Both the position numbers and the translations under genes were made by a program. Below are positions 47,901-57,017 of a DNA stretch of 64,000 bases, piece by piece. Position 1 is the stretch's first letter. The number at the start of each line of letters is the position of its first letter. The stretch is from NCBI RefSeq assembly GCF_001649575.2, contig NC_051433.1:10768251-10832250 (forward strand), given 5' to 3'. The notes below the pieces were generated by a model. It did not search any database. It saw only the letters and a program-made list of their open reading frames with translations, and had not been told where the DNA came from. This DNA comes from Kryptolebias marmoratus (taxonomy: Eukaryota; Chordata; Actinopteri; Cyprinodontiformes; Rivulidae).

Positions 47901-49899
47901 AAGCTTAGGCCGCAAAATTACACCGACCCGTCCAGAGCCAAAGAGGAAAGCAGACCCTCGTCGCCAACGGCAGAAAAGACGGATGAAAGTGCTTCACAGG
48001 GCGAGTCTGAGGAAGCAAACGAGGAGACGGATGTGAATGGGAATCACGCAGAGGACCCCAACGAGGAGCTGTACACTACAATTAAGATCATGGCTTCAGA
48101 GGGAGGGAAGCCTAAAGGCCCCGACGTCCGCCTCGGCATTAATCAACACTACCCCAGTTTTAAACCACCCCCTTTCCCTTATCACAGCCGTTCCCATACA
48201 GGCTCCGTTGCCTCAGCTACGAATTTCACTACCCACAACATACCGCAGACCTTCAGCACTGCCATCCGCTGCACCAAGTGTGGCAACAGCTTCGACAACA
48301 TGCCCGAGCTGCACAAGCACATACTGGCCTGTGCCAACGCCAGTGACAAAAAGCGTTACACTCCGAAGAAAAACCCCATCCCCCTCAAACAAATCGTGAA
48401 GAGTCCTAATGGCGTTGCCTCACCCACGGCGGCGACTGCGAGCCAGGGCGCTTTCCGGAGGATGGGCCAGCCGAAGAGACTCAACTTCGGTCAGGAGGCC
48501 GGCAAAACAAAAATGAGCGCCCTCAGTAAGAAGAAGAACCAGCTGGTCCAGAAAGCAATTTCACAGAGAAATAAAGCTGCCACTACTGCAAAAAAGGCGG
48601 CTGTCAAAGTTGTAGGAGAGCCGGCCTCTAACGTCTGTCCGCACTGCAGTCGGGAGTTTACCTACACCGCGAGTCTGACGAAACATATGGCGATCAGCTG
48701 CCCCATGAAACCTGTTGCTGCTAAAAGGGGTAAAAAAGGTCTAGCAGAGGTGAAAAGGGTAGATAAAGACACAAGTAGAAAGAAAGCCCCGGGTGATGAT
48801 GTTCAAACAGAGCCGGAGGTTAAACCTCTGAAAAAGACAAGAGGTCGTAGTTCTGGTGCAGCAGACCCCGAATCCTCCCAGACGAGCAAAGGAAAAGCCT
48901 CTGCTGCAGTGGGTCGACTAAAGAGGCCCGCCTCGTTCCCAGCACCGGCTTCTGCGGGCAAAAGACCCAAGAAGGGCCAAGTTCAGTCTCTACCTCCCAC
49001 CCCGTCAACCGCGGGCGCTCCCGGCGACGCAGCACAACGGCCGGCCATGAGAATGCAGCGCATGGGCAAAGAGCCGGCAGCCAAGAAACCAGCAGGGGTC
49101 AAACCACCGCAGCCGAAGAAAGAAGAGCGGCTGTCCCTCAGAAAGAGGGGGAGAGTGGGTGGTCCGGTCACCAGGAGCTTACAGATGGCCAACAGCGCTC
49201 CTCCTGCTGAGGCGAAGGCTGAGGAACAACCAGTGCAGGAGCCCAAAGACTCTCAGGTACGAAGTCTGTCACATTGTCTGTTTCAATATTTGTCTTTGTT
49301 TGTTTCATTTGCAGCACATTAAGGTTTGAGCATTCTCACAGACGATCCATGTACAGCTCAGGACGTCATTTAGGGGACAGTTTAGTGACTCTGAGCTTCT
49401 TTCTCCTCATGTCCAAAGACTGAATGAATTTGAAAGATGGTAGATGTTCTTCTGACACGGTTTTGTAAATCAGCTGTCCCCTCTTATCACTTAGAAACTG
49501 TTCTGTTGATGGTTTTAGTTGTCCTCAATGTCATTATGATCCTTGCCAGAAAAAATAACATCACTTAGACACTGATAATGACTGAGGGCAGAAGCTGAGG
49601 TAAGTCGAGGCTAAATGCCTTTTGAAAGAAGAGAGGTAGACTTAGCATTATAGATATTTATATTTCTTTTCAAACTTTTATTGATATAAATCAACACAAA
49701 TGCAAACCTTATTCTATGTGTCTGATTGTTAACTAAAGATGATCTATTGTCAAAAAAAGTGAAAAGCCCACAGTTGAGGTTCATACTTGAAAATAATAGT
49801 TTTTGTTTCTGTCTACGGCTGATTAATTGTTGTAATGATCTCTTCAGTGCAGTTTATCGATGTGTTTGTGCGTTGAAACAGGATCTGCTGATGAAGTGA
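38337..49899 (+). CDS. prdm2: PR domain zinc finger protein 2 (RIZ), full length
   Basis: Encodes PRDM2/RIZ, a nuclear PR/SET protein of the H3K9 methyltransferase group and a tumour suppressor in mammals. Coding exons: 38337-38451, 39228-39331, 39938-40090, 41579-41705, 44593-44697, 44806-49256, 49882-49899. The total is 5073 nt, 1690 residues plus TGA (human canonical form is 1718). The start ATG is in good Kozak context (GTCATGG) and opens MAVNGGAAERLDEIPAHV. Order: PR domain (about 36-148, including GVWATKVIPKGKRFGPFVG and GEELLVWY), acidic run (about 246-269), C2H2 fingers 1-3 (about 334-490), Pro/Ser-rich middle with PLDLS (about 789) and ALDLS, fingers 4-6 (about 1140-1220), EELYTTIKIMAS, finger 7 (about 1355), finger 8 (about 1478), and a basic tail. 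All splice phases agree. Teleosts often carry two prdm2 copies; which one this is cannot be told here. Confidence 0.96.
38452..39227 (+). other. prdm2: prdm2 intron with dispersed repeat copy
   Basis: A 776-bp intron. Most of 38715-39065 is a minus-oriented copy of the repeat family also seen at 53.6, 54.5-55.0 and 57.75-58.4 kb. Its end forms a small hairpin, TTATCGCCC (39027-39035) against GGGTGATAA (39051-39059). Confidence 0.75.
39228..40090 (+). CDS. prdm2: prdm2 exons 39228-39331 and 39938-40090: PR/SET core
   Basis: Two exons carry the core of the PR domain. The first encodes VWATKVIPKGKRFGPFVGEK and YMWE; the second encodes GWMCIDATDPTKGNWLRYVN and NLFPLEINRAIYYKVLR. They are nearly identical to mammalian PRDM2 over this stretch. 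PRDM2 PR domain has histone H3K9 methyltransferase activity in mammals. The intron between them (606 bp) holds a short (TA)n at about 39726-39747. Confidence 0.95.
40091..41578 (+). other. prdm2: prdm2 intron with SINE-like repeat
   Basis: A 1.5 kb intron. At about 40760-40880 is CAAGTTTATTTGTACAACAC and GGCAATTCAAAGTGCTT, a signature of a very abundant teleost interspersed repeat. No other features are seen. GC content rises near the 3' end. Confidence 0.65.
41579..41705 (+). CDS. prdm2: prdm2 exon: end of PR domain
   Basis: A 127-nt exon, phase 0 in and 1 out, encoding PIRPGEELLVWYTVEDNPEI and the helix EEERASSLSRKNS. It completes the PR/SET fold. It sits at the 5' edge of the CpG-rich block of the following intron. 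Confidence 0.94.
41706..42330 (+). promoter_or_regulatory. prdm2: Intragenic CpG-rich block, candidate RIZ2 promoter
   Basis: Many CpGs occur in about 600 bp directly after the last PR-domain exon, unlike the rest of this intron. A YY1-type site GACGCCATATT lies at 41917-41927. A good donor GAA|GTAAGT is at 42413, so a noncoding first exon could run from about 41930 to 42413 and splice to 44593. In mammals the PR-less RIZ2 isoform arises from an internal promoter at the matching place in the gene. The composition is seen; promoter activity is inferred. Confidence 0.5.
42478..42497. repeat. (C)20 homopolymer
   Basis: Twenty consecutive C. The minus strand would be a G-run able to form quadruplexes. 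Its exact length in the assembly may be unreliable. Confidence 0.9.
44395..44429. repeat. Perfect 15-bp inverted repeat
   Basis: AATTAAGTGTAAAAC (44395-44409), a 5-nt loop, then its exact complement (44415-44429). Further ACACTTAATTA-like copies continue to about 44480, so it is part of a small repeat cluster in the prdm2 intron. Confidence 0.85.
44531..44583 (+). repeat. prdm2: (CT)n(GT)n microsatellite in splice acceptor
   Basis: A CT run (44531-44546) and pyrimidines are followed by about fifteen GT units (44554-44583), then ACTTGCAG and exon 44593. The GT array occupies the place between the polypyrimidine tract and the AG. Confidence 0.95.
44593..44697 (+). CDS. prdm2: prdm2 exon with candidate RIZ2 start methionine
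   Basis: A 105-nt exon, phase 1 at both ends, so skipping keeps frame. It encodes RRKLLEKARLAGLGGFEETS and ends MWEVGEG. The ATG at 44679 is codon 196. The context MWEVGEGVKEENERPS aligns with the mammalian segment where RIZ2 starts (MRDSAEGPKEDEEKPS in human PRDM2, near residue 202). G at -3 gives a fair Kozak context. Confidence 0.9.
44806..49256 (+). CDS. prdm2: prdm2 giant exon: acidic region and eight zinc fingers
   Basis: A 4451-nt exon, as in mammals where one very large exon carries nearly all of PRDM2. It includes the Glu-rich run, C2H2 fingers YPCHHC...HIHIH, FKCRYC...HERRH, HPCKYC...HQRRIH, FVCNVC...HITEH, FKCEFC...HRTTLH and FVCSVC...HQKDLH, and two C2HC-like fingers IRCTKC...HILAC and NVCPHC...HMAISC. 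Other motifs are PLDLS (46566-46580; CtBP-binding type), a SUMO-type IKEE in EIKIKEEPQ, and the conserved RRMGQPKRLNF. The start is fixed by acceptor TTTTACAG at 44805, not by the nearby intronic ATG at 44781. The donor is CAG|GTACGA. Confidence 0.95.
49257..49881 (+). other. prdm2: prdm2 last intron
   Basis: A 625-bp intron. The frame reads through for 21 codons to TAA, an alternative C-terminus if retained. No other features are seen. Confidence 0.75.
49882..49899 (+). CDS. prdm2: prdm2 terminal coding exon (DLLMK stop)
   Basis: The coding part is 18 nt: acceptor GTTGAAACAG, then codons for DLLMK and TGA. It joins PKDSQ in phase 0. The canonical human protein has a longer unrelated tail here, so this C-terminus is short and divergent. 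The assignment rests on splice signals and phase. Confidence 0.65.
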   Translation, partial: DLLMK

Positions 49900-51490
49900 G
49901 CCGCGGTGATGGCTTCGTCTTCCTCCTGGGAATCTAAAGTTCACCCGTTGGACAACTGTCCGGACTCGATGAGGCACTGAGGACGATCTTCTCCTGTGTT
50001 TTGTTTATTTTTTATTTTTTTTAATCACCTAAAAACGAATCTGCCTATCTCAGCTGCCTTTCCTGGAATTTAAGGAGAGAACTCTTTTATGGACTTAAAC
50101 TGAGCCTTGAATTCTGCCAGCCTTGCAAAAAAAAACAAGGAAACTGTAGATGACAGTATATCTGTATATACATATGTCATTACTTGACCCGAAACAGCAC
50201 GTTTAGGGCTCTGTTATTTTTTTGGAAAAGCTGACATATTGCAAATGGCAATCATGTATCAGTTAGGGTGAGCTGAAATGATTTATTTTGTTCCGTTTAT
50301 TTTTTATTTTCCCCCCCGCTGGGTTGTTTAGATTTATGATTCTCCTAATGCATGTGCTGAGTAGAGGAAAAACTAGATGAAGCCAGTTCCCATGTGTCTC
50401 CCTGTGGGGAGTACTGCAGTTTAAACATGATTTACAAAGTATGAATGATTTCAGTTCGAATCCATGTAGTCACTATATTGTAGGATTAAACCTTCTCGGC
50501 TGTTTTTTTGTTTTTGTTTGGGGAAACAAAAATCAAAACGGCAGTTGTTTACTGCAACAATTGGTCCTCAGGAACACTGTATTAAGCGTGTGTGTATGAT
50601 TCTGGTTGAATGTGCAGCCAGGCGGCTATTCCTTAATCGGAGATATTTTTGTTTTGTTTTGTTTTTTTTGTTTTTTTTTTATTTGATTTCTGTTTTTGTT
50701 TATCAGATGTTAGCTGGTGATCCCAGCTGTTAAAAAAAAAAAAAAACAATGATGGGGCCTATGTCATAATCTCCTTTTTTAAAATGATGCCTGTCTTGAG
50801 AATAATGTCATTCAAACAGCCTGGTGTTCCTATAGCACTTTAAAAACAAGCTGCCAAAACTTTAAGCTGGATCAGTACAGTGGGTGTAATCAGACGCCTC
50901 TACCATCTGCAAATATGAGTAATTTGTCCAACTTTTACAGATTTCTAAACTGGTCGTCTTCTTTCAGCTGTTTTTGACGAATTCTTTTTTTTTTAAAATG
51001 CCATAAGGTAAACCTTTTTTTGAAATAAGATGTAGATGTTTGCAGAGATGTCGTGTTATTTCAATTCAAAAGCCACACTAAACCCCCCCCCCCCCCCCTG
51101 CTCTGAGGATGAGGTCGTTTTTTGTTTCAGAGTTTATTTTTAGTAAGTCTGTATGTGATAAATATCTCCTGCCAATGAAAAGCTTCTTCGGTTCAGTTTC
51201 TCCAGCGCTTACTTTTATCGTCGTCTTTCTCCAACACGCCCAGCTGTACCACGGAAGGAGCAGAAACGCAGGCGGTGCTCGAAGCTTGTAGCATGTTATC
51301 GGAGCATAATGAGATTTGAAACTAATTTATATTACCGCGAGAACTTTTACACTTCGCCTTTCAGCATCAAGATCATGTATTTAAGGATGAACAAAGACAA
51401 AAATCCCAAATGACCTCAAGTAAATACCTTTTTTTTTTTTTTTTTGCTGTAATTGACATTATAAATAATAAAGTTTTTTCAGTTTGTGTA
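49900..51490 (+). other. prdm2: prdm2 3' UTR
   Basis: AT-rich with poly-T runs, one Pumilio-type TGTATATA (50163-50170) and a C16 run (51083-51098). AATAAA at 51467-51472 near a T-rich stretch is the likely poly(A) signal. No coding features are seen. Confidence 0.65.
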
Positions 51491-54400
51491 AAGTTGTTGC
51501 TTCTCTTGATGGGTTGTTTACGCACGTCTGAGTTGTGTTGTGTTAATGCTCACAGTTTCATCTTGACCTGTTTTTACACACGTATATGAGATGATGTAAA
51601 GTAACAGATTCCTTTTCCAACACAGCCTTTAAAAGCACAGATTGGCCCATTTGGGACAAAAGTAGTTTAAGTTTTCATTTAGGTTTAATAGACGATCGGG
51701 AACCTTTTGTAAATATGTTTTGACCGTTGCTATCAGCTCTGCTTGTTGCTGAGGGATTGAAATCTTATTTTAGCAGCACTTGTACTTGTGGAGGTAGATG
51801 AGTCATAAAGTAGCTTCAACTTTTAGGTGTTGTGCTTTTGTCTGGGTTAGGGTTAATGTTATCTCATTTAGTGGCGGGTGATTAAAAACATTTAAACTAG
51901 ATGGAAAAGGGTCCCAATCTACAAACAAATATAATTATTTTGAAAAATTGCAAGGTGAATATTAAACACAAATGTATTCTTTAAAGTAAAAAATAAAAAC
52001 GCAGAATTTATAAACAACCAAGGAATCTTTCCTTCTATTTTAAAACCTAATTCTCCCTCCTAGAAAAACTAAGTTTACTTTTAATTTCCAACAGCATAAT
52101 AGATTTAAAACTCATTTATATTCAGCTGTAGTGCAGATCAAAGCACGTCTGTCTCTGTTTGTCAGATTACATTTCCTGCTGTAATCTGGCTCATATTCAT
52201 CTGTCTGCTGGTCTTATTTTATTTTTGTCCTGGTCCCATTCATCACTCGGGCTCCTCTAAAGTCTATCAAACCTGCCGTTTAACAGAAACGTCCCTCTCG
52301 GATTGAGTAAAAGCTCAGCACAGAGCAGCACGTGGGGTGACCGTGTTGATGGATGGGGTCATGAAATAAATGCAATCTGTATGTTGATTTGATCCACCGC
52401 CCGGATTCCCCTTTATTCAGGGACGTGTGTATTTGCTGCACTGCCATGTTGGTGGAGTTTATAGCTGGGTGTGGTTTATGGGTGTCCATCTGTGTGTGTG
52501 TGTGTGTAGGGATGGCCAATTGGAAGAGTGCTCCACCACACTCATGCTGTCAGGGTGAAATATCACTGCACTCTCCCCTGATTGCTGTGTACGTCGCTTC
52601 AGCCCTATTCATAAAAATGCAATTCCACGCTGCTGTGTGCGCCTGACTTGACTGAATAAATTATGAAACGCTGGAGAGGCAGATTTAAGACGTCGAAAAG
52701 CAAAACATTTACCTATGTCAGCCTCTCAATTATCTGACGCAGACAGCTCGGAACAAGCTGCTGTTTGTAGACAAAAACAACTCCTGAAAACATGAAATAT
52801 GAAGGATTTTGACTTCATTAAAATGGTTTGCTATTGTAGCTGAATTAGAAAAATGATTCAGAATTAAATCTTGGGGAAAAGTGACCTGCACAGGTGACAA
52901 TTTAAAGGGAAAACAACATTGTCTCTGGAAAACAATATGTTATTACTGTCTGGAACGGCACAAGGATGCTTATTTTCCAAAATGAATCCCATTGTATGAT
53001 TTTTATGTTTTTAAAGATATGATTTATTTCATTAAACCATTCAGTTGAACTCATTGTTTATTGAATCTAGGCATCATCTTATATATAAACAAATTCTTCC
53101 ACAGACTCAGAAACAACTTCATAAAAACATGGAACAAATTTCCACACGTTTATTGATGTTTTTCTCACAATAAGACAAATATATTTCTGTGACTTGATAA
53201 ATCTGATGTGTTTAATTTAAGATAGCCAGACTAATTATCCCTATTTTTTTCCTTGTAAGTGCAGTTAGATTTGTTTAAATTAACTCGACTTCAGCAAAAC
53301 CAAAACGAATCTGGTAAGAAACAACTTGGTGTTATTTGTCTCATTGAATGACTGAAGACAGATCGAACTGAAGCAGCAAGACTGAGATGATTAAAAGTGA
53401 CAAAATAAAGTTTTGTTACCTAAATTAAAAGTAGTTCAGTCACCATAATAAAGCTGACAACCAACAGAATTGAATAAACAGAGTAGATTAGGTTTGTGAT
53501 TTCAAACCAAAATAGATTCTAATTCTGAAACAGTTTTTTTGAGTGTAAAAAAGTTATTTCACTGGATGAAAAGTGATCAGGCAGATCAAACCAGTTAATT
53601 ACCTTTCAGAGCAAACCTAATTCAAACATAAATCAAACCTAGCCAACACAAACGTGACTATAACTCAGTCAGTTTTACAGATATTAAGTTTAACCTTGGT
53701 GTGGTGGTAGCTGAGAGTCATACTCTGAGAGCTAACAGATCTTTGTTTAAAACTGTGGCACGTGGGCAACATGCATTCCTTCCCAGAATGCTAGTTTTTA
53801 ATTTTTCTGCTGTTTTTCAGTTTTCACACAAACTAAAAAATGCACAAAAGTCTACCTAATCTCATTTAAATATATGTATTTATATAAATCACAGAGTTTA
53901 TTGTTGATCAATCTGACTCAAAATTACAAAATCTTGGCAGCCAGATTTGATGAAACTCGTTTGAGAGTTGGAGTTTTGGCAAAGGAAGAAGATACTGAAT
54001 CTTTTGTAGATTTTGATCCTTCTGACACCAGACTGCGTGGCTAAAGCAGCTTAAAGGTGGTGAGATTTTTTCCCAGAGTCTTTCGCTCTTCCCCCTGCAG
54101 GTGTCCCTCACACAAAGGCAACCAGCTTCATCCAGAGGGCTTCAAACTCTCCGGCTCCTCCGGGGCGACAGGCGTCCAGATGGTGTGCCGGTGAATATTG
54201 AAGGAGTTGAAATTTTTTGGCTTGATGGGTTAAGACTGAAGGAGTTCCAGTTCCTCCTGAGGGAGGCATAACTGTCCGCCCGGATATTTCAGAGCGGAGC
54301 TGAGTGCTGGACGGATTCAAGCAGCATGCTGACGCTGCCGTCCACAGATCTCCTCACAGAGACGAAACTCTGTCTGCAAAGACAAGAAGGCACAAGGTCT

Positions 54401-56200
54401 TCACAGGACACTTACTCAACTTTACCGCTCTTTGAAAGGCTGCAAAAACTTTTCGCCTCCAGAAGCCAGTTTCACAGATATTGAACTAAAAGATTTTGTT
54501 GGTGGTGGTCGCCGAGGCTGATCCCCAACACGCATTCAGATCGCTAACAGATTGTAAGATTTTATTGTTAGCGATTCGGAGTCAACTCTGCCCCTCTGTT
54601 AGCAAAATATCTCATGAAGCATTGGATGGACTTCTACAACTGATTAACTTTGTGTGTTAATCCAATTCAAGATGGCTGCCAGAGCCAACTGACCTTAAAA
54701 AAACAGAAATGGTTTAAAATCAGTCAGCTTTACAGATATTGTGATAAAAATTAGTATAGTTGTAGCTGGTAGTCATTCACAACACATACTCTGAGTGTTA
54801 CTGATTGAGTGAAATCTTTGTTTAAAGCTGCAGCTTTACATGTCGGATTCAACACTCTTTGTCTGTTAGCAAAATATCTCATGAACTATTGGACAGGTTT
54901 TCATGAAACTTTTATAAAGTTGTCATCTACAACTGATTAACAACTGAGTCAATTCAATTCAAGAGTGGTAGTAGCTGAGAGTCATAACTAACATACTTTG
55001 AGCATAATGTCTCGTGATAATGTCTCGTTAAAACCTGTGATTGGTATTGTCTCTGGTAATTATTGTTTTAATTAGGGGGAGGTTCACAAATAATGTTACT
55101 TACATACGCTACAGAAAATACAGAAAAAGTCCTACTTTCTGATTTTTCACTTTCCCAAAAGATTTCCCCAAACTCCGAGATAGAACTGAAACTCATTTCA
55201 CTTTCACAGCCCCCCCCCAAAAAAGATGCAGCGTGAAATCAGAAATCTGTATCTGATTGGATTGCGGGTAAACTGAGACAGATTGGAGTTTGTTTTGTGG
55301 CACCAAAAATAGCTGCTGGTTCCAGGAGACGCTGCTGCTGCTGCGTGACAATATTCANAAAAAAAAAAGCTTGCTGTGCCCCTGTTTTGTGTTCAAAGAG
55401 AATCACATTAAATCTGATGAAGACAGAGAGTTTTATTCTGCTCTGCCTCAGTCTCGCAGACTCGGAGACGTGGTTTGAGTTTTGTGGTTGTTTTTGCTGA
55501 AATCCCAGCGTTCAAGTTTGACCTTTTAAGTTGTGTTTGTTTGCAGCCACACAGCACGGAGGGGGTAGGGGGGGGTAGGGGGGGGGGTGTTGTTTGCAGC
55601 CAACCAGACAGTCTTCACAGTGTTTGTCTCACATCGTATCTCTTTGCGTGGCTTTAATGGCTTCGTTTTCTGTTTTTTTTTATTTGCAGAAGCACCTGTT
55701 GAGGCTGTCCCGCTGCTCTGCTCTCCTTCAGCTGGGGACCACTGAGCCAGTTCCTTTCAGAACAGGAGGATCTGAGGTCAGATCCCCGGTGACTTCGTCG
55801 TGCAGAGCAGTGGTGCGAGGCATAAAACCAAGGCGGTGTGGCTCTGAGTTGGCCTTCTTTTGTGTCAGTCTCAGGAGGAAACGTGCTGCTGAACGCCGGT
55901 TTACTGGCTGCAGGAAGTAAAAATTGGCCTCAGCGTGAATGCCCTCACACCTCGGTTTTTTACCATCCATCAGAGCTGCTTCTTCCTCCTCACCACTTCA
56001 CTTCTTCCCTGGGAGCTAAGGAGGAGCTAATTTTTATTTTATACTCAGCAGTTTTCTACAATTCCTTTTCATGCCGAAGCCCCTGGAAACCACCAGATGT
56101 ACCAGCCCTACTTTCACTTTCCTCCTCTTTCCCACTCCTCTCGCTCTGTGCTTGAGGAAGAGGGGGGGAGAAGATGAAGCACTTGGAGTTTGCTGCATAA
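51491..56200. other. Intergenic region between prdm2 and the third gene
   Basis: No supported gene. It contains copies of a dispersed repeat (53640-53780 and 54455-55030), one ambiguous base (N at 55358), a G-rich stretch (55559-55588) and a GC-richer segment (55680-56000) with overlapping short frames that match nothing known. Confidence 0.6.
54455..55030 (+). repeat. Tandem copies of dispersed repeat family
   Basis: Repeated phrases are TTAGCAAAATATCTCATGAA, CAATTCAAGATGGCTGCC, CAGTCAGCTTTACAGATATT and GTAGCTGAGAGTCAT. The first phrase recurs at 54599 and 54866, giving a unit of about 267 bp. No coding capacity is seen. A single partial unit lies upstream at 53640-53780. Confidence 0.8.
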
Positions 56201-56811
56201 AGTCTGTTTCCCAGCAGCAGCCCGAGCCTTAAGATGGATCGAGGGGGAGGGGGGTATTTGCACGGGGTGGGGTGGGGCAGAGGAAGTAATAGAGCTGTGA
56301 GGGAAAACAGGGAATGTTAGTGCTGAGGCTCAGCAAATGAGGGCTGTGGGGAGGGAAAGGGAAGGGAAGGGAGGGGGCAGAGCACAACACAACAGTGCTG
56401 TCCCTTGCTCTGAGGGCTTGGATTGACTTTTACCTGCTGGAGACGCCTCTCCCTCCCCTCACCTCCCTCCTGTCCTTATTCTCTGCCTTTCACAGACGGT
56501 TGTCGGTGCGCACAGATGAAGCTGAGGATCAGTGCGCCTCTCGCTGCTCTGCCTGCCTCACATTTGCACACCAAAATGCTCTGGCAGGCGCACACTCAGA
56601 GAACTTTCTCTCTCTTACTCTCACTTACATGCTGAGAAGCAGGGCAGGCAGGAACACACACACACACACACATCCCTCCTGTTATCTGTGCAGTGTGAGC
56701 AGCTGTATTTCACTCCTCCAGCACCGCAGCAGCAGCAGCAGCAGCAGGAAGAGGAGGAGGAGGAGGAGGAGGAGGAGGAGGACATCGCTGGACATCAACA
56801 GCCACCTAAAG
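56200..56811 (+). promoter_or_regulatory. Promoter and first exon of an unrecognised gene
   Basis: G-rich sequence with GGGGTGGGGTGGGG and GGGAAGGGAAGGG blocks (56250-56375, Sp1/KLF type) precedes a likely first exon ending at the strong donor AAAG|GTAAGC (56811). The exon carries (CA)n near 56657-56670, (CAG)7 near 56727-56747 and a (GAG)n run to about 56781. Its frame is open into the next exon, but the upstream peptide is low-complexity, so it is probably 5' UTR. Confidence 0.45.
56727..56781 (+). repeat. (CAG)7 followed by (GAG)n
   Basis: Adjoining trinucleotide runs 30 bases before the splice donor. If translated they would give Gln and Glu tracts; more likely they are 5' UTR. Confidence 0.9.
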
Positions 56812-56941
56812 GTAAGCATCTCTCCTCTTTCTGACTCCTTTATTGCCTCCCTTTCCCGCCCTGTCTCCTTATCATCCTGATGTGAGGCAGCGTGTCCTTC
56901 TTTTGGTCCTCCCTCTCTCAGTGTGTGGACACAGGACTGCC

Positions 56942-57017
56942 ATGGAGGACACCCTCACCTGCAGCCACGCCACCTTCTCCCAGGTGTTTGGACGCCAGGG
57001 ACAGCTCATGCAGGCCA
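56942..57017 (+). CDS. First coding exon of an unrecognised gene
   Basis: Exon 56922-57017 has acceptor CCTCTCTCAG and donor CCA|GTGAGT. The ATG at 56942 is in an ideal Kozak context (GCCATGG) and gives MEDTLTCSHATFSQVFGRQG then QLMQA, 25 codons plus one base. I do not recognise the protein. The next exon is beyond the window, so the intron exceeds 6.9 kb. In human the gene after PRDM2 is KAZN (kazrin), which has a very long first part; an alternative kazrin N-terminus is possible, but the peptide does not match any kazrin start I recall. Confidence 0.5.

Noticed and set aside
50451..50475. tRNA-like T-loop (GTTCGAATCC)
   Set aside because: No acceptor, D or anticodon stem can be formed around it.
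56532..56834. 100-codon frame with poly-Gln/Glu as the protein N-terminus
   Set aside because: Low-complexity, poor start context, and a far better Kozak ATG follows at 56942.
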